64,000 nucleotides of DNA from the NCBI GenBank assembly GCA_002104985.1, contig MCGO01000152.1, positions 27,499 to 91,498 of the forward strand. Reading direction: 5' to 3'. The notes beneath the pieces are model-generated. The model was not told where the DNA came from, did no database searches, and was given only the letters and a program-made list of their open reading frames with translations. The stretch is from Rhizoclosmatium globosum. Taxonomy: Eukaryota; Chytridiomycota; Chytridiomycetes; Chytridiales; Chytriomycetaceae. The position numbers were made by a program, and so were the translations under genes. Position 1 is the stretch's first letter. Every line of letters begins with the position of its first letter. Shown piece after piece: positions 22,514 to 33,257 of this stretch.

Positions 22514-24264
22514 AATAGGTATATGTATTCCATTTCATCATCCCCTGAATACCTGCACCCCTCCCAGTTTGGAACAGTCTCAAAAAGACTACGTTCACAT
22601 TCCAATAGTTGTAATTGAATAACTCGTAATGGCTCCAGACTCTTGTTGTTTGTTCGCTCACAGCGCAGTATCTGAAGCGAAAATATTTCAGCAAGTGGTA
22701 AAACATCCGTGACAGCTGTATCCGAGATGCTCAATTCTGTCAAGGTTTCGTGGCCTTTGAGAAAAGACAAATCCGAGAAGTCAAAGTTGCCATGAAGTAT
22801 CACCCTGCTCAGACGCTTAAGTGACGCCAAAGCCTTAACGTCTTCATTTGTTAACATGGCTTCGAAGGCTATTAAATGCTTGAGCTGAGTAGAATTGGCT
22901 ATTGGGTTCAGACTTTTTACGAGAGTTGATGCCACATACAATTCCTTCAACTCTGTTAAGGCTCCAAGTGCAGTCACATCTGCAACCATTGTATTGCTCA
23001 AATCTAGAATTTCTAAACTTGTTAGGTTCTTCAGCGCAGTTATGTCAGATACAGAAGTGTCTTTGAGGTTCAGCGATTTAAGTTGAGTACAGTTCTGCAG
23101 TTGATTTAAAGTGCCCACTCGAGTTTGACACAAGTTGATGGTTCGCAGCTGGGTCATTTCTGTCATAAAGTTTGAGCAATTGAGGTTTGAAGCTCCTTGC
23201 AAATCAATATATCGTAAATTAACCAACGATGCCAATACAGAGAAATCAAACGCACTACTATGACCAAGTTTCAAACATTTTAGGTTGATAAGGTGACCTA
23301 GCGGCGATAAATCCAAAAGCTCATCTGAAACTAAAACCAGTGATTCCAGGCACTGGAGACCTTTTAACGGTGAAACATTAAAAGCATTTTGGACATAGAG
23401 GACAAGTTCTTTGAGGTTTCCGAGAAACCAAAAGACGGATAGATTTGTTGCATATTCAGCGTCAAGTTCAAGATATTTTAGTGAAGTGATGGATCCAATA
23501 CTATTCAGATTCATTGAGCTCCAACCCTGTACTTCCAACCGCTCTATGCCAATTGGATCTTTTCCTCTTTGATGATTCAGGACGGGTCCAATTTTAGTCA
23601 CGACGGCTACTTTCAGTTCTCGTAAATTCCTGCAACAAGTGACTTCTGCAAAATCGTCATTACAACCAAGAACTTCAAGTACCCTTAATTTGGGTGGATG
23701 GCACTCCGGGGTAAATTGAACAACATTCGACTTCAGCTGTTCTAGATTCACCAAAAGCTTCCAAGGAACATAACAATCAAAAGAGCGAATATCAAGTCTT
23801 TTCAGGATCACGAAGTGTATCAAATCCTGTGAGCAAGGAAAATACCGCCATAGAAACAAGCTACTCAACCAACCAGAGTGGGAGCCAACCAGCCTCCTGT
23901 AATCGTAATTGCGATGTACATATGTATCTGGGTTCGGTACGCGGGCCACGACAGAGTCAATCCAGCGAGTTGAATCAAGTGAAGCTGCTTTCACGGACGG
24001 GCCAATACTTTGAAGAAGCGTCCCAATATAAGGAGAGCCAAGCTCAATCTTTAGATTCATTCTGCCAATGTGTCTTAATCGAGCCTCAGAGAAGTATTTG
24101 CATGTTGAGAGGAGAAGAAGGATATCCTGTTGACAAAGTCCGCAGTCGTAAACAAGATATGGATGGATCAAGAACAAGGCATGAGTGATTAATGCCACAG
24201 TAGAGGTTTGAATCGTGGTTAATGTCGGCTGGCATCGGGTGTTTGGTGTTGAACTGTGGGTCAT
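22417..24264 (-). CDS. Leucine-rich-repeat protein (22-residue repeats)
   Basis: This is a single ORF of 615 residues. The N-terminal 60 residues are helical (DILLLLSTCKYFSEARL) and resemble an F-box only loosely. From about residue 170 to 590 there are many LRRs with a 21-23 residue period, of the form L-x-x-L-x-L-x-x-T-x-V-x-D-[VI]-x-x-L. The clearest run is LKSLNLKDTSVSDITAL, LEILDLSNTMVADVTAL, LKELYVASTLVKSL. These are of the SDS22/internalin-like class, typical of protein-protein contact. No signal peptide or membrane span was found, so it is probably intracellular. The last 25 residues are basic and are encoded inside the right arm of the foldback repeat, so the C-terminus may have been acquired from that element. 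Confidence 0.8.
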   Translation of the reverse strand: MTHSSTPNTRCQPTLTTIQTSTVALITHALFLIHPYLVYDCGLCQQDILLLLSTCKYFSEARLRHIGRMNLKIELGSPYIGTLLQSIGPSVKAASLDSTRWIDSVVARVPNPDTYVHRNYDYRRLVGSHSGWLSSLFLWRYFPCSQDLIHFVILKRLDIRSFDCYVPWKLLVNLEQLKSNVVQFTPECHPPKLRVLEVLGCNDDFAEVTCCRNLRELKVAVVTKIGPVLNHQRGKDPIGIERLEVQGWSSMNLNSIGSITSLKYLELDAEYATNLSVFWFLGNLKELVLYVQNAFNVSPLKGLQCLESLVLVSDELLDLSPLGHLINLKCLKLGHSSAFDFSVLASLVNLRYIDLQGASNLNCSNFMTEMTQLRTINLCQTRVGTLNQLQNCTQLKSLNLKDTSVSDITALKNLTSLEILDLSNTMVADVTALGALTELKELYVASTLVKSLNPIANSTQLKHLIAFEAMLTNEDVKALASLKRLSRVILHGNFDFSDLSFLKGHETLTELSISDTAVTDVLPLAEIFSLQILRCERTNNKSLEPLRVIQLQLLECERSLFETVPNWEGCRYSGDDEMEYIYLLKQRAKKLPLSKFKIQNSKTKKSILALVDGLK

Positions 24265-24552
24265 TCAGAGGAGGAGAAAAAAGTCTTACAATTTCCCAGC
24301 ATTTAAGCGTTTAAGGATGAAACAACCTTTTTATTGCTCTTCGGCAAAATAATCGCATGTGTTTCTTGTTTTTTTAGGAAGGAGAAGTGTTTACATTAAC
24401 ATCGCAGAGTGTGAACGAGAGAGGTGGAGGACACAGCCTCAAAATACCAACATTTAGAGGATGGCCCAGGCCTAAGCAAGACCAATTTGAGAGCTGTACC
24501 AATTCGAAATTCAGTTCTTCCACTTCTCCCCACTTTTCTTCCAAAATCCTTA
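24265..24552. promoter_or_regulatory. Divergent promoter region
   Basis: The LRR gene (minus) and the transporter gene (plus) diverge from this region of about 290 bases. The transporter frame is open back to an ATG at 24424, so part of the region may be coding. No clear TATA box was identified. Confidence 0.35.
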
Positions 24553-26092
24553 ATGGCTCCATCACCGCCGGTGACCGGCGACATGAAGGTTCCGTTAATG
24601 AAGCTGAATCGAATGCCCGATGTGATTGTGCTTGGCTTTGCCTTCTTCTTTGTGTTTACTGGTCTCTCTGCCTGTGTTGTAAGTCTTCAGTAGTTAGGGT
24701 TAACTACAACAAGTTGAGTAGTGGTGAACTGAGGCCCTTCTAGAAAATGGCATCGACTATTCTGCCACCTAGTCAGGTAGCTTTCCCTGAGCTTGGATCG
24801 CTGTACCTGTCATTTGCTTTCTTTGCTCTCTTTGGGGCTGCTCCAATTGTAGACAAGATTGGTGTTAGGTGTGTCTCCTCTGTTCTCCACAGGCTGTCGG
24901 ATTGCAATTATGTCTAATTCTTTTACTTTATTGGTAGGCCAGCTATGTTCTTTGCGTCTTTGACCTACTGCGCATTCGCATTTGCCAATGTTGGAGCTCT
25001 AATTCATAGTGGTGATGCCAACACCCAGCTCGGTATCTTGCTACCATCCGCTATTCTTATCGGATTTGGGGCTTCAATTTTGTGGGCTTCGGAGGGTACT
25101 TGTAAGTCTAATCTATTAGTAAGAGTTTGGCTTCAGTCTCAAGTTCAAAAATAGATCTAATGCGTTGTGCAACAAAACAAACGATTGGTCGATACAGTGG
25201 AGTCTTCTTTGCGATTTATTGCGGATCGGCAGCGTTCTCTCCGCTTTTTACCGCCTTGATGCTGCAAGCGAACGTTGACAAGATAACAGCATTCGGTCTC
25301 CTTGGTGGCTTTAGCGTTCTCGGTTCATGTATCTTGATATACATCTGGTCACGGCCTGATCCGTCCAACCCTGACGTTGAACCAACACCCGAGTCCGAAA
25401 AATCCCAAACTCCACTATTCCTCCAATCCGCACAGATAATCATTTCACCCAAAATGCTCCTCGTTTCAGTTCTCGTCTATTTTTACACTTGGGAATTCGC
25501 TTTCATCAATGCGTGTATCCCGCTCTTTATCAAAACAAGCGATTCAATACTCGACCTCCGAAACAAACTTTACCTCTCAGCACTCTTTGGCGTGGTCATC
25601 ATCTTTACATGTCTATTTATCGGGAAAATCACAGATCGTGTCCAAAGCCCGTGGAAAATGATGCTTGGGAACTCAGTCATCTATTTGACGTGCTTCCTTG
25701 CCATGGGCCTGCATCCGGACCCAATGAACAACTATCCGCTTCTCTGTTGCGTAAATATTCTTTGGGCGATAGCTGAAGCCGTCACCGTGAACCAGTTGTA
25801 CAAGATCATCGGCGGCTTATTCGCAGCAAATCCAACCGCGTATTCGAGTTTCAAGTTTCATCAGAGTCTTGGACAATCGATCGCGTACTTTTCAAGTGGG
25901 CGTATGTTGACTGCAGAAAAAATTCCGGACGTGAAGATCTGGATGCCACTTTTGGGAGGGTTCATGGTTGTCGCGTGCATTTGTACTTGGATTGTAACCA
26001 AAGATATTTCTTGGGCTCCTCCAAGTGGTAAAAAAGATACCGTTGTGTTGGAAGAAGTGAAAGAAGGCGACTCTTTGATGACTGCCAAATAA
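24553..26092 (+). CDS. UNC93-like major facilitator transporter
   Basis: Four exons join in frame: 24553-24678, 24744-24868, 24938-25101 and 25155-26092. The product has about eleven hydrophobic helices. The pattern fits UNC93-like MFS proteins: the first helix ends GLSACV, the next loop leads to ELGSLYLSFAFFALFG, then DKIGVR before the next helix, and SEGTYLMRCA followed by GRYSGVFFAIY. The central loop is acidic (VEPTPESEKS) and the C-tail is acidic with no further helix. UNC93-type proteins are membrane transporters or channel regulators of poorly known substrate; in fungi many are uncharacterised. An in-frame upstream ATG at 24424 would add 43 residues; the ATG at 24553 is preferred because the added part is low in conservation-like features. 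Confidence 0.82.
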
Positions 26093-26190
26093 CAACATCG
26101 TTATTTCGTTAAAGAATTGTGAAATACTAAATATTGTGTCCTCTTAACCCCCATAAAGAATAAATACCTCTTATTAAAATTCTGTTGTGA

Positions 26191-26838
26191 ATGGCCAACG
26201 TCCCCTTTTCCCAACTTCCTAAGCCAAATCGGATTCGCATCACCGGATTAAGTGGATCTGGTAAATCACATCTAGGTGCCCGTCTTGCAATCTTGCTCTC
26301 AGTTCCACATGCACAAGAAGACTCGTTCCACTTCTCCACAAAAGACTTCATCATGGACGACAAGCAAACGGTTGACGCCAGAACGCTTGCTTTCACAACT
26401 GCCAATGCATCGAAAGGATATGTTACGGACGGCTTTTGGCGGGACATCAATCACATAATGATGCCACAGATCAATGTGGTGATAGAGTTACAATACCCGA
26501 TCTATATCATTCTGTGGCGGTTGTTGAAGAGGAGTGTATGGCGGTGTTGGACGGGTGAGAAGTTGTGGGGAACAGACAATGTGGAGACTGTCTGGAGTCA
26601 CTTGAAGCTGTGGGATAACGACAACGTTTTTGGACAGACGATTCGTGTTTGGTGGAATGGAAGTGAAGAGCCTCAGAGTGCAAAGGGAAAACTGAGGAGA
26701 GATTGGTTTAGAGAAGGTTGGCCAGAGCGGGGAATTGTTCCTCAAGAATACTGTTGGACGGGTGATCGCGTGTTACTTGTTTTCAAACATCCAACTGAGC
26801 TTGATGTATGGCTCCGAGAGGTTGAAAAAATGAATTAA
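26191..26838 (+). CDS. P-loop NTPase, adenylate kinase / topology-modulation-like
   Basis: This is a single exon of 215 residues. The Walker A motif GLSGSGKS is at about residues 19-26, followed by a helix (LGARLAILL). The order matches small kinase-like P-loop proteins in which a substrate loop (DSFHF) follows the first helix and a core strand precedes a DGFWRD stretch. These proteins are related to adenylate kinases and bacterial FlaR/topology-modulation proteins. The C-terminal half is Trp-rich and basic. The substrate cannot be named. Transcribed after and in the same direction as the transporter, with about 100 bases between. Confidence 0.7.
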   Translation: MANVPFSQLPKPNRIRITGLSGSGKSHLGARLAILLSVPHAQEDSFHFSTKDFIMDDKQTVDARTLAFTTANASKGYVTDGFWRDINHIMMPQINVVIELQYPIYIILWRLLKRSVWRCWTGEKLWGTDNVETVWSHLKLWDNDNVFGQTIRVWWNGSEEPQSAKGKLRRDWFREGWPERGIVPQEYCWTGDRVLLVFKHPTELDVWLREVEKMN

Positions 26839-26890
26839 AAACTCAAGAATATGTTTATGATAATGATATGTATGCTACTTTTCTCGCATT

Positions 26891-29800
26891 CTATAACCCC
26901 CACTCTCCATAATGATAAGGACACACGTTCTCCTTCTCAATGCCCAAATCTAGACAAACGACAATACGACCATCTCCTTTCCGTCTCTCAGTCTTACAAT
27001 TCAGTATCGTCGAGCAGTACAAGATACATTCGCACGTCCCCTCAGAATCAATCATCTTGCAGCCACATTCACAAGCTCCAAAATCAGGAGGATTGTTTTT
27101 CGAGTCAGAAGAAGATCCAGAAGCTTCTTGTATCGCACTATCCAATACTTCAAGAAGAAACTGACCACTATCCATTTTAGTTGTCGATTGACTCTCAAAC
27201 ACGCGAATCCGTTTGTTCGGTTCTGTAATATTCGTATCCTCTGTTCTCGTCGATGAACAAGACACATTCTCTCCTCCACATGAGTTTCTCAATGAACGAG
27301 ACCCAGATCCACTGCTACTCTGTGAATACGTTCGCTTTGCTTTCACACCTCCGCCTTGAGGAGTATTAGTGTCCACGACTCCCAAAGCAGATCGATTGGA
27401 AGATGTACGCGATATGTTGGATGAGCTACGAGATAATGAAGGGTTCGGTGAATTCCTTGAGAGCTGGTTGGCTGACGTTGGATTTGCATTTCCAAACGCC
27501 CGTTTTGGGGCTTGTTTTTGTAAAGAGACGTCAGATACTGATCGAGATAAGAGTGCACCGAGACGCGATGTTGGTACAGATGAGGAGGAAGGTTTTGGTG
27601 ATTCAAAGTGGAAGGTGGCAGAACGAGTAATGCGGTTTGGTGAAATAGGAGTTGGAGAAACTTCACTTGCAGCATTCACAGCATTTAATGGAGCTGTTGC
27701 AGGTTCCTTACTGGTTTCTTTCTCTGCATCTGACAGAAGCCGACTAATGTCTCCTTCATCATCAAGCGACATCACTGGCTCAACTGCTTTGGGAGTCTCG
27801 AGATTATCATTGGATGCTGCACGTTTTCCATCATCGGGAGTCGCTGACATGCTCTGTTCACTGGTTTCAATATCCTCTTTCTGTGGCACAGCTTCCTTCT
27901 TGGGTACAGCCACAAAATACTTTCCAAGCACAGTTTGAACAGGACTATTTTGCAGACTACGTTTCCCGCCGCCCCCTCCAAGTAGAGACTTCTTAGCAGG
28001 TGTTGCACTCCCAGAAACACTCTTCTTCGCCCCAACTACAGCAGGACTGTTAAACGCACTTGAAGCAGAAGCTTGCAGAGTCCTCTCGCGATCATGTCGA
28101 AGATTCACTGGCGAAGAGACAGAAGCAACACGTGATCGAGTAGAAGCAGCAGGCGTAGATCCACCACTCTGAACAACCGTCTCAGGAGAAGTATCCCTAC
28201 CCCCATCCTCCTCTTCACCTTGCACCACCGCAGTCTCAACCTCAACAGGCTTCTCATACCCCTTCCAAACACGTTCAGGAGCTTTACCCAACTCCACCAC
28301 TTCAGCCCTCCCAACCAAATGTTCTCTCACCTTCCCCTTCTCCCCAACCTCCTCACTCACACGTCCAAGCCCCCACACTCTCACAACATAGTCATCACTA
28401 CACGTTACAAATCCGTCCCCAGCCAACCCAGTCTTGACAAAATCAACCGCAGTCACGCCTTTTCCTTTCACAACGACAGCGTCCCTAAACTCCCCGCCTT
28501 TCGTCAAGTCAAAGAGATACGCGTCTGTAGACGACCCACAGGCGACGGTTGATGCGTCCGGCGATACGGCTATTTTGATGTAGAAGTTGTCGATTGCGAG
28601 GGAGGGAGCTGTGAATTGGCGTTGTGGGTGGAAGGTGGTTGATGTTGTTGGGTATTCGTGGATTGAGTTGTCTTTGGATGTGGCGTAGAGGCGGGATCCT
28701 GTTGGGTCTAGCGCCATTGATGTGAAGCCTGACGACGAGTGTCAGCTGATCCATGAAGAAATAAGAAAATGATCGAGACAATCATTACCATATACGCGAC
28801 CGCTGGTGGTTGGTGGCGGGGAAGAGGTTTGGACTGGTTCATGGGGCCTTGAACGGATGTCCCAGAACTTGATCAGTCTAAGTGGATGTGATAAATGAGT
28901 ACGTATTTTGGTTGTTTTCATTTCGAATACCCGTCTGATGCGCCCGCAGATGCCAGCAAGTTTGGATTATGGATGAGGTATTTTACGGACACGACTGATT
29001 GGACTGAAGTTCCTGTTGCGCTAACGCTAGTTGATGCCTATGTACAAATGTGTTACGTTAGCGTAAACATTGATGGATGGGCTGGTCTTCGAACTTACAC
29101 GCCGTTTCTTCTTTGGTGCATTCGTAAACAGTGAATGTGCATCCAAGATCTCATGAACTGGCTTCTGGGTATATTCTGCGAAACAATACGCTTAGATTGA
29201 GATTTCAATAAAGACTTGTTAACAGACCGTCGCCAATCATTGTTCCAGTACATCGGACATCGAAAAGTGCAACAGTCCCATCCCGTGATGCTGTCGCAAA
29301 TGTGTCTAAAAAATCGTGTAAATAAGAGAGGGCTGTCACAATATATGATTATCGCCACTCACTTGGTTGTGCTTCACTGAATGTTACATTCTTGACGCTT
29401 GAACGATGCCTTCCCAACACTGATACCACTTTGTGAGTTTCAACATCCCATAACTTACAGGTTTGATCCCCAGACGATGTTATCTGATCGTTGTGTTGGC
29501 TGAGAAACAATCGAAACGGTGAATGATTAACATACGATGAAGTGGTCATCAGGGGTCCACAAAAGATCGATAATATTGTTATTGTGACACTGCCAAGACT
29601 CTATCACGAGATCTGTATAGTTCAGGTTTAGTCAACGCTGTTGAGAAGGGTAGGTATGTCCGAACATCAACACATCATAGTGAACGAAGAGGAGAAGGGT
29701 CGCCATCAACTGAGAAACAAACTTACCTTCAGCGTTTAATGAAGTATCGAGTATAGTGAGAACGCCGTTCTCGCTCCCAATAGCCAGGTACTTTCCATCA

Positions 29801-30496
29801 TTTGAGACTGTGGTTTCGCACGATAGTTTAAAGATTAATGAATTATTAGTGTTATTGAGTGGTTTTGAGGCTCAGGATTTGAGCAGATTGGAGTAGGTTG
29901 CGGAGGGGGCACAACGTCGCCAAGAACCACCATTTACTGCCTCCCAGCATCCATTCCAACCATGCCACCAGTCTAGAAACACAGCAATACATGTATGCTT
30001 TGATTATTACGGGATACGACGCGTCCGAAGTCTGAATTGAGGCGTGATCAAAGTGTGTCCGAGATGGTGGAGCATCGACACCGAAAAGCGACTGAACAGC
30101 GTTTGCTTCTCGATTCAGAGCACATCCAATTCAAACTCTCTCACACGCACTTCCTCTTCCACTTCCTCTTTCAAGGCCACGCACCATAGTTGAATCCACA
30201 GGCATACGAGTTTGCCAATCCTTCAAATCGATCTGTTTCGCGCGAAGACAACATCGACACACCGCGAGAAAAGGCCAAGTTTGCTAAGAGAGAAAAGAGA
30301 GAAAGGAGGGAAAGGAGGGAAAGGAGGGGAAACACAGAGCATTAGTTCACTTCAAACACTAAACTAAACCTAATAAAAAAGAGGGGAACCCACGGCCAGC
30401 AAACCCAGGCTTTCCTAGTCGACTTCCGTTTAACGTTAAGCCACGGTGTTCACGCGTCCAGAGGTGTCGGTGCAGCGACGATGACGACCGTGACAT
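26891..30496 (-). CDS. DTL: CDT2/DTL-type WD40 substrate receptor of CRL4
   Basis: A many-exon gene runs leftward from about 30496 (MSRSSSSLHRHLWTREH) to 26891. Internal exons are recognisable: LAIGSENGVLTILDTSLNAEG (about 29820-29728); SSGDQTCKLWDVETHKVV (about 29490-29430); TFATASRDGTVALFDVR (about 29300-29240); KPVHEILDAHSLFTNAPKKKRR (29165-29095, shown in part); LLASAGASDG joined to LIKFWDIR (about 28935-28830); and a last large exon from about 28730. The order matches the seven-bladed WD40 of CDT2, which recruits PCNA-bound substrates such as Cdt1 to CRL4 for degradation in S phase. The tail is Ser/Thr-rich and ends in an unusual cysteine-rich segment (FGACECGCKMID, then further Cys and CPYHYGEWGL). 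The region around 29870-30140 is not fully resolved into exons. Confidence 0.8.
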
Positions 30497-31038
30497 TGTT
30501 TTTTGTTGGTTGTCCGACTTTCTTCAACTAGGTCAATTCTATCCTCAAAAAGTGTCCAGACTTTGGTCCCCGTTTCCTCACCTTCTTAATCATCTGGACA
30601 TCAAAAGTTATTGAAGGAAGAATCTAATCGTTGATTCAAATGTTGCAATGTACCGAACAGTTGACTGAATTTCATAGGAACTCTTCCTAGTACGTCCGAC
30701 CGTCGGGAATCAATCAGCGCTTTGTAATTTATTTTATTCTTTATTAATTCAAGATTGCAGGAATCATCAAAAGTCACTTGAGGTTGGAAAATGCCTGAAC
30801 TTACGTCGTCCGAACAAGATGAGAAATTATTGCTTATAGCAAAACACCGTCTCATTAGTATAGTAAAGGGTTAATGAACTGATCGTCAGTGTTTCGTACG
30901 GGAGTGCACGAGAGTCGTTACGGAATCTACTCATGCATAACAAATGGAAGATCGCTCTTAATAAAGATTGTAAGTTCCTGTATAAATTCATTTTTTCTTT
31001 GTTATTCTTTCTCTCTTCTATATTATTTCATTTCAAAA
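30497..31038. other. Divergent intergenic region
   Basis: About 540 bases separate the CDT2 start from the mitochondrial ribosomal gene. A minus-strand ORF of 84 codons (30855-30601) is present but shows no recognisable motif. A TATAAA-like element lies in AT-rich sequence near 30978, upstream of the ribosomal gene. Nothing else was supported. Confidence 0.3.
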
Positions 31039-31270
31039 ATGGCCGCCAAAGCAAAAGCCCGAACTCTCATCGTTCGTCTCGTATCTTCAGCCGGAACTGG
31101 ATTCTTTTACACAACGACCCGAAGAAGAGCTTTGGGTACTAAGCTGCAGCTTATGAAGCACGATCCTATTGGTGAGTGTTCCTTTCGAATCATCTCTCTG
31201 ACCTGAGACTGACCAACCACTCCATTACTTAGTCAACCAGCATGTTCTGTTTGTGGAAGGAAAGAAGTAA
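31039..31270 (+). CDS. MRPL39: Mitochondrial large-subunit ribosomal protein bL33
   Basis: Two exons join in frame: 31039-31171 and 31233-31270, giving 56 residues. The pattern is that of bL33: basic start (MAAKAKARTLIVRL), the SSAGTGFFYTT strand, a basic turn TRRRALGTKL, then LMKHDPIVNQHVLFVEGKK. No Cys zinc ribbon is present, as in mitochondrial and Cys-free bL33. The 62-base intron splits Val codon phase 1. It acts in the mitochondrial large ribosomal subunit near the E site. The yeast name is given; the family identity is more certain than the exact symbol. Confidence 0.88.
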
Positions 31271-31493
31271 ACTTGGGTCTATGTATCAAAGGACCACTAG
31301 CATAATGAGTTGATGATGAGGGTTGAAAGGGTGAAAGCATGATCAAATAAAGGCACTGTGTATCTATTAAGCCAACTGATACTCTATCAATGCACACATA
31401 ACTACAATCGACAATCATAACTTCAACTCTCATTGAGCTGATGAACCAGTTTTCTTTTTTTCGCTCACCAACAAACAAACCAAACTTGTCAAC

Positions 31494-33095
31494 ATGGTTT
31501 GTGGATTCGGTCTCCTTTGGCAGTCTGACTCACTTTATCATACAGCCTCCAAAGAAAGCCGTCGTTGCTGAGAAGCCCCTTTTGGGTCGTCCAGGGTGAG
31601 TCTTGAATTAGTCCCTTAATCTTACTGGATCACTGACCTTATTGAATCCAGAAACAACTTGAAGATGGCATGTATATCTTATTTACTCTATTATTCATGA
31701 ATTGGATCATTTGGCCAATGAGTCACCGCTTTGATGGGAGCACTCTACTTCCACAACAATCTTAGTAACTCTCAACTGACTGTGCCTATATTCAGGGTAT
31801 CGTCGGACTCCCAAACGTCGGAAAGTCCTCCTTCTTCAACGCTCTTTGTGGAGCCTCTGCTCCCTCTGAGAACTTCCCTTTCTGTACAATTGACCCTGAG
31901 GAAGCCCGTGTCGAAGTCCCAGACGACCGTATCGATGTTCTCTACAAAATGTACCAATCCTCAAAGAAGGTCCCCGCTTACTTGACCTGTATTGATATCG
32001 CTGGATTGGTGAAGGGAGCCCACGAAGGTCAGGGTCTCGGAAACGCTTTCTTGTCCCACATTCGTGCTGTCGATGGTATCTTCCATTTGACCAGAGCTTT
32101 CGAAGATGCCGACGTTATCCACGTTGAAGGTCTGTTTCATTTTCCATCAATTAGAACCAAAAAAACTCAACAAACATAACCATAGGAAACGTTGACCCAG
32201 TCCGAGACCTCCAAATCATCCACGAAGAGCTCCGTCTCAAGGACTGTGAACTCTTGACAAAGCAATACGAATCCAAAGGAAAGGAAGTCTCCCGTCTCGG
32301 TATCAACGGAGACAAGGCCAAGAAGGAGGAATTCGAATGCATCAAGAAGATCTACCAATGGGTCGTTGAGCAAAAGAAGGATGCTCGTGAAGGAGACTGG
32401 AACTCCAAGGAAATCGAAGTCATCAACTCCTTCCAACTCATCACCGCAAAACCCGTCGTCTACCTCTGCAACCTCAGCGAACGCGACTTTGCCAGAAAGA
32501 AGAACAAGTGGCTCGCGAAGATCAAGGCTTGGATCGATGAGAACCACCCAGGCGATGTCCTAATTCCGTACTCTGGAACATTCGAAAACGCTCTTTCTCA
32601 GTTCGAGACGGAACAGGAGAAGAAGGAGTACTGCGAGAAGCTTGCTGCTGCGAACGAAGTTCCAGCTGTTTCCTCCATCTTGCACAAGATTATTCTTACG
32701 GGTTACTCTGCTTTGAGGCTCATGTACTTCTTTACCTGTGGTCCTATGGAAGTGCGTTGCTGGACTATTCGTCAAGGAACAAAGGCGCCGCAGGCTGCTG
32801 GTGTTATCCACACGGACTTTGAGAATAACTTTATCATGGCTGAAAGTGAGTATTCTTTATTGTGAATTGCCGATTGGTTGACACATTTGTGTTAAGTCAT
32901 GAAATACACTGACTTGGTTGAACTTGGAAGTGAAGCTGCAGTCAAGGTACGTTTTTATCTCCTGTGGTCGTATGAATCGCGCACTGATAAAATGCAAAGG
33001 CTGCTGGTAAATACCACATGAAGGGTCGTGATACCATCATTTTGGATGGAGACATCATCCACTTTAAGGCTGGACAGGCTGCCAAGAAGAAGTAA
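31494..33095 (+). CDS. OLA1: OLA1 (Obg-like ATPase, YchF family)
   Basis: Seven exons join in frame: 31494-31496, 31546-31595, 31652-31667, 31796-32129, 32186-32845, 32897-32946 and 33000-33095. The first coding exon is only the ATG. The product has the P-loop GLPNVGKSS, the G2/switch region FCTIDP, G3 DIAGLVKGA, and the YchF-specific coiled coil and TGS-like domain ([22 protein letters not shown], quoted in part, with FENNFIMAE). The G4 position reads NLSE, as in YchF/OLA1 proteins that bind ATP. The intron after ATG at 31667 starts with GC, not GT: the donor gcatgt is needed to join KM to [11 protein letters not shown]1 is a ribosome-associated ATPase in the cytosol. The length fits the family. 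Confidence 0.95.
31668..31795 (+). other. GC-AG intron in OLA1
   Basis: The intron lies between the exon ending AAG ATG and the exon starting GGT ATC. The first two bases are GC and the last two AG (ttcag). Using a nearby GT three bases downstream would shift the frame and destroy the P-loop, so the GC donor is the only one that fits. Confidence 0.8.
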
Positions 33096-33257
33096 ACCAA
33101 AATGCCTGGTTGTTTTGATTTGATGATCGGTGGAATAAAGGGCTTACAGAATCTGTTGACCACTGAAGAGAACTGTGAGAACAAAGAACAACAATTTTAC
33201 TATAAATGCCCTGATAAAATTAATGTCACTTCAAAAGAAAACGATTAGAAAGAAATT

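Noticed and set aside
28895..29134. Plus-strand ORF of 79 codons within the CDT2 gene
   Set aside because: The minus strand here carries WD40 exons that join precisely (ASDG to LIKFWDIR, and AHSLFTNAPKKKRR).
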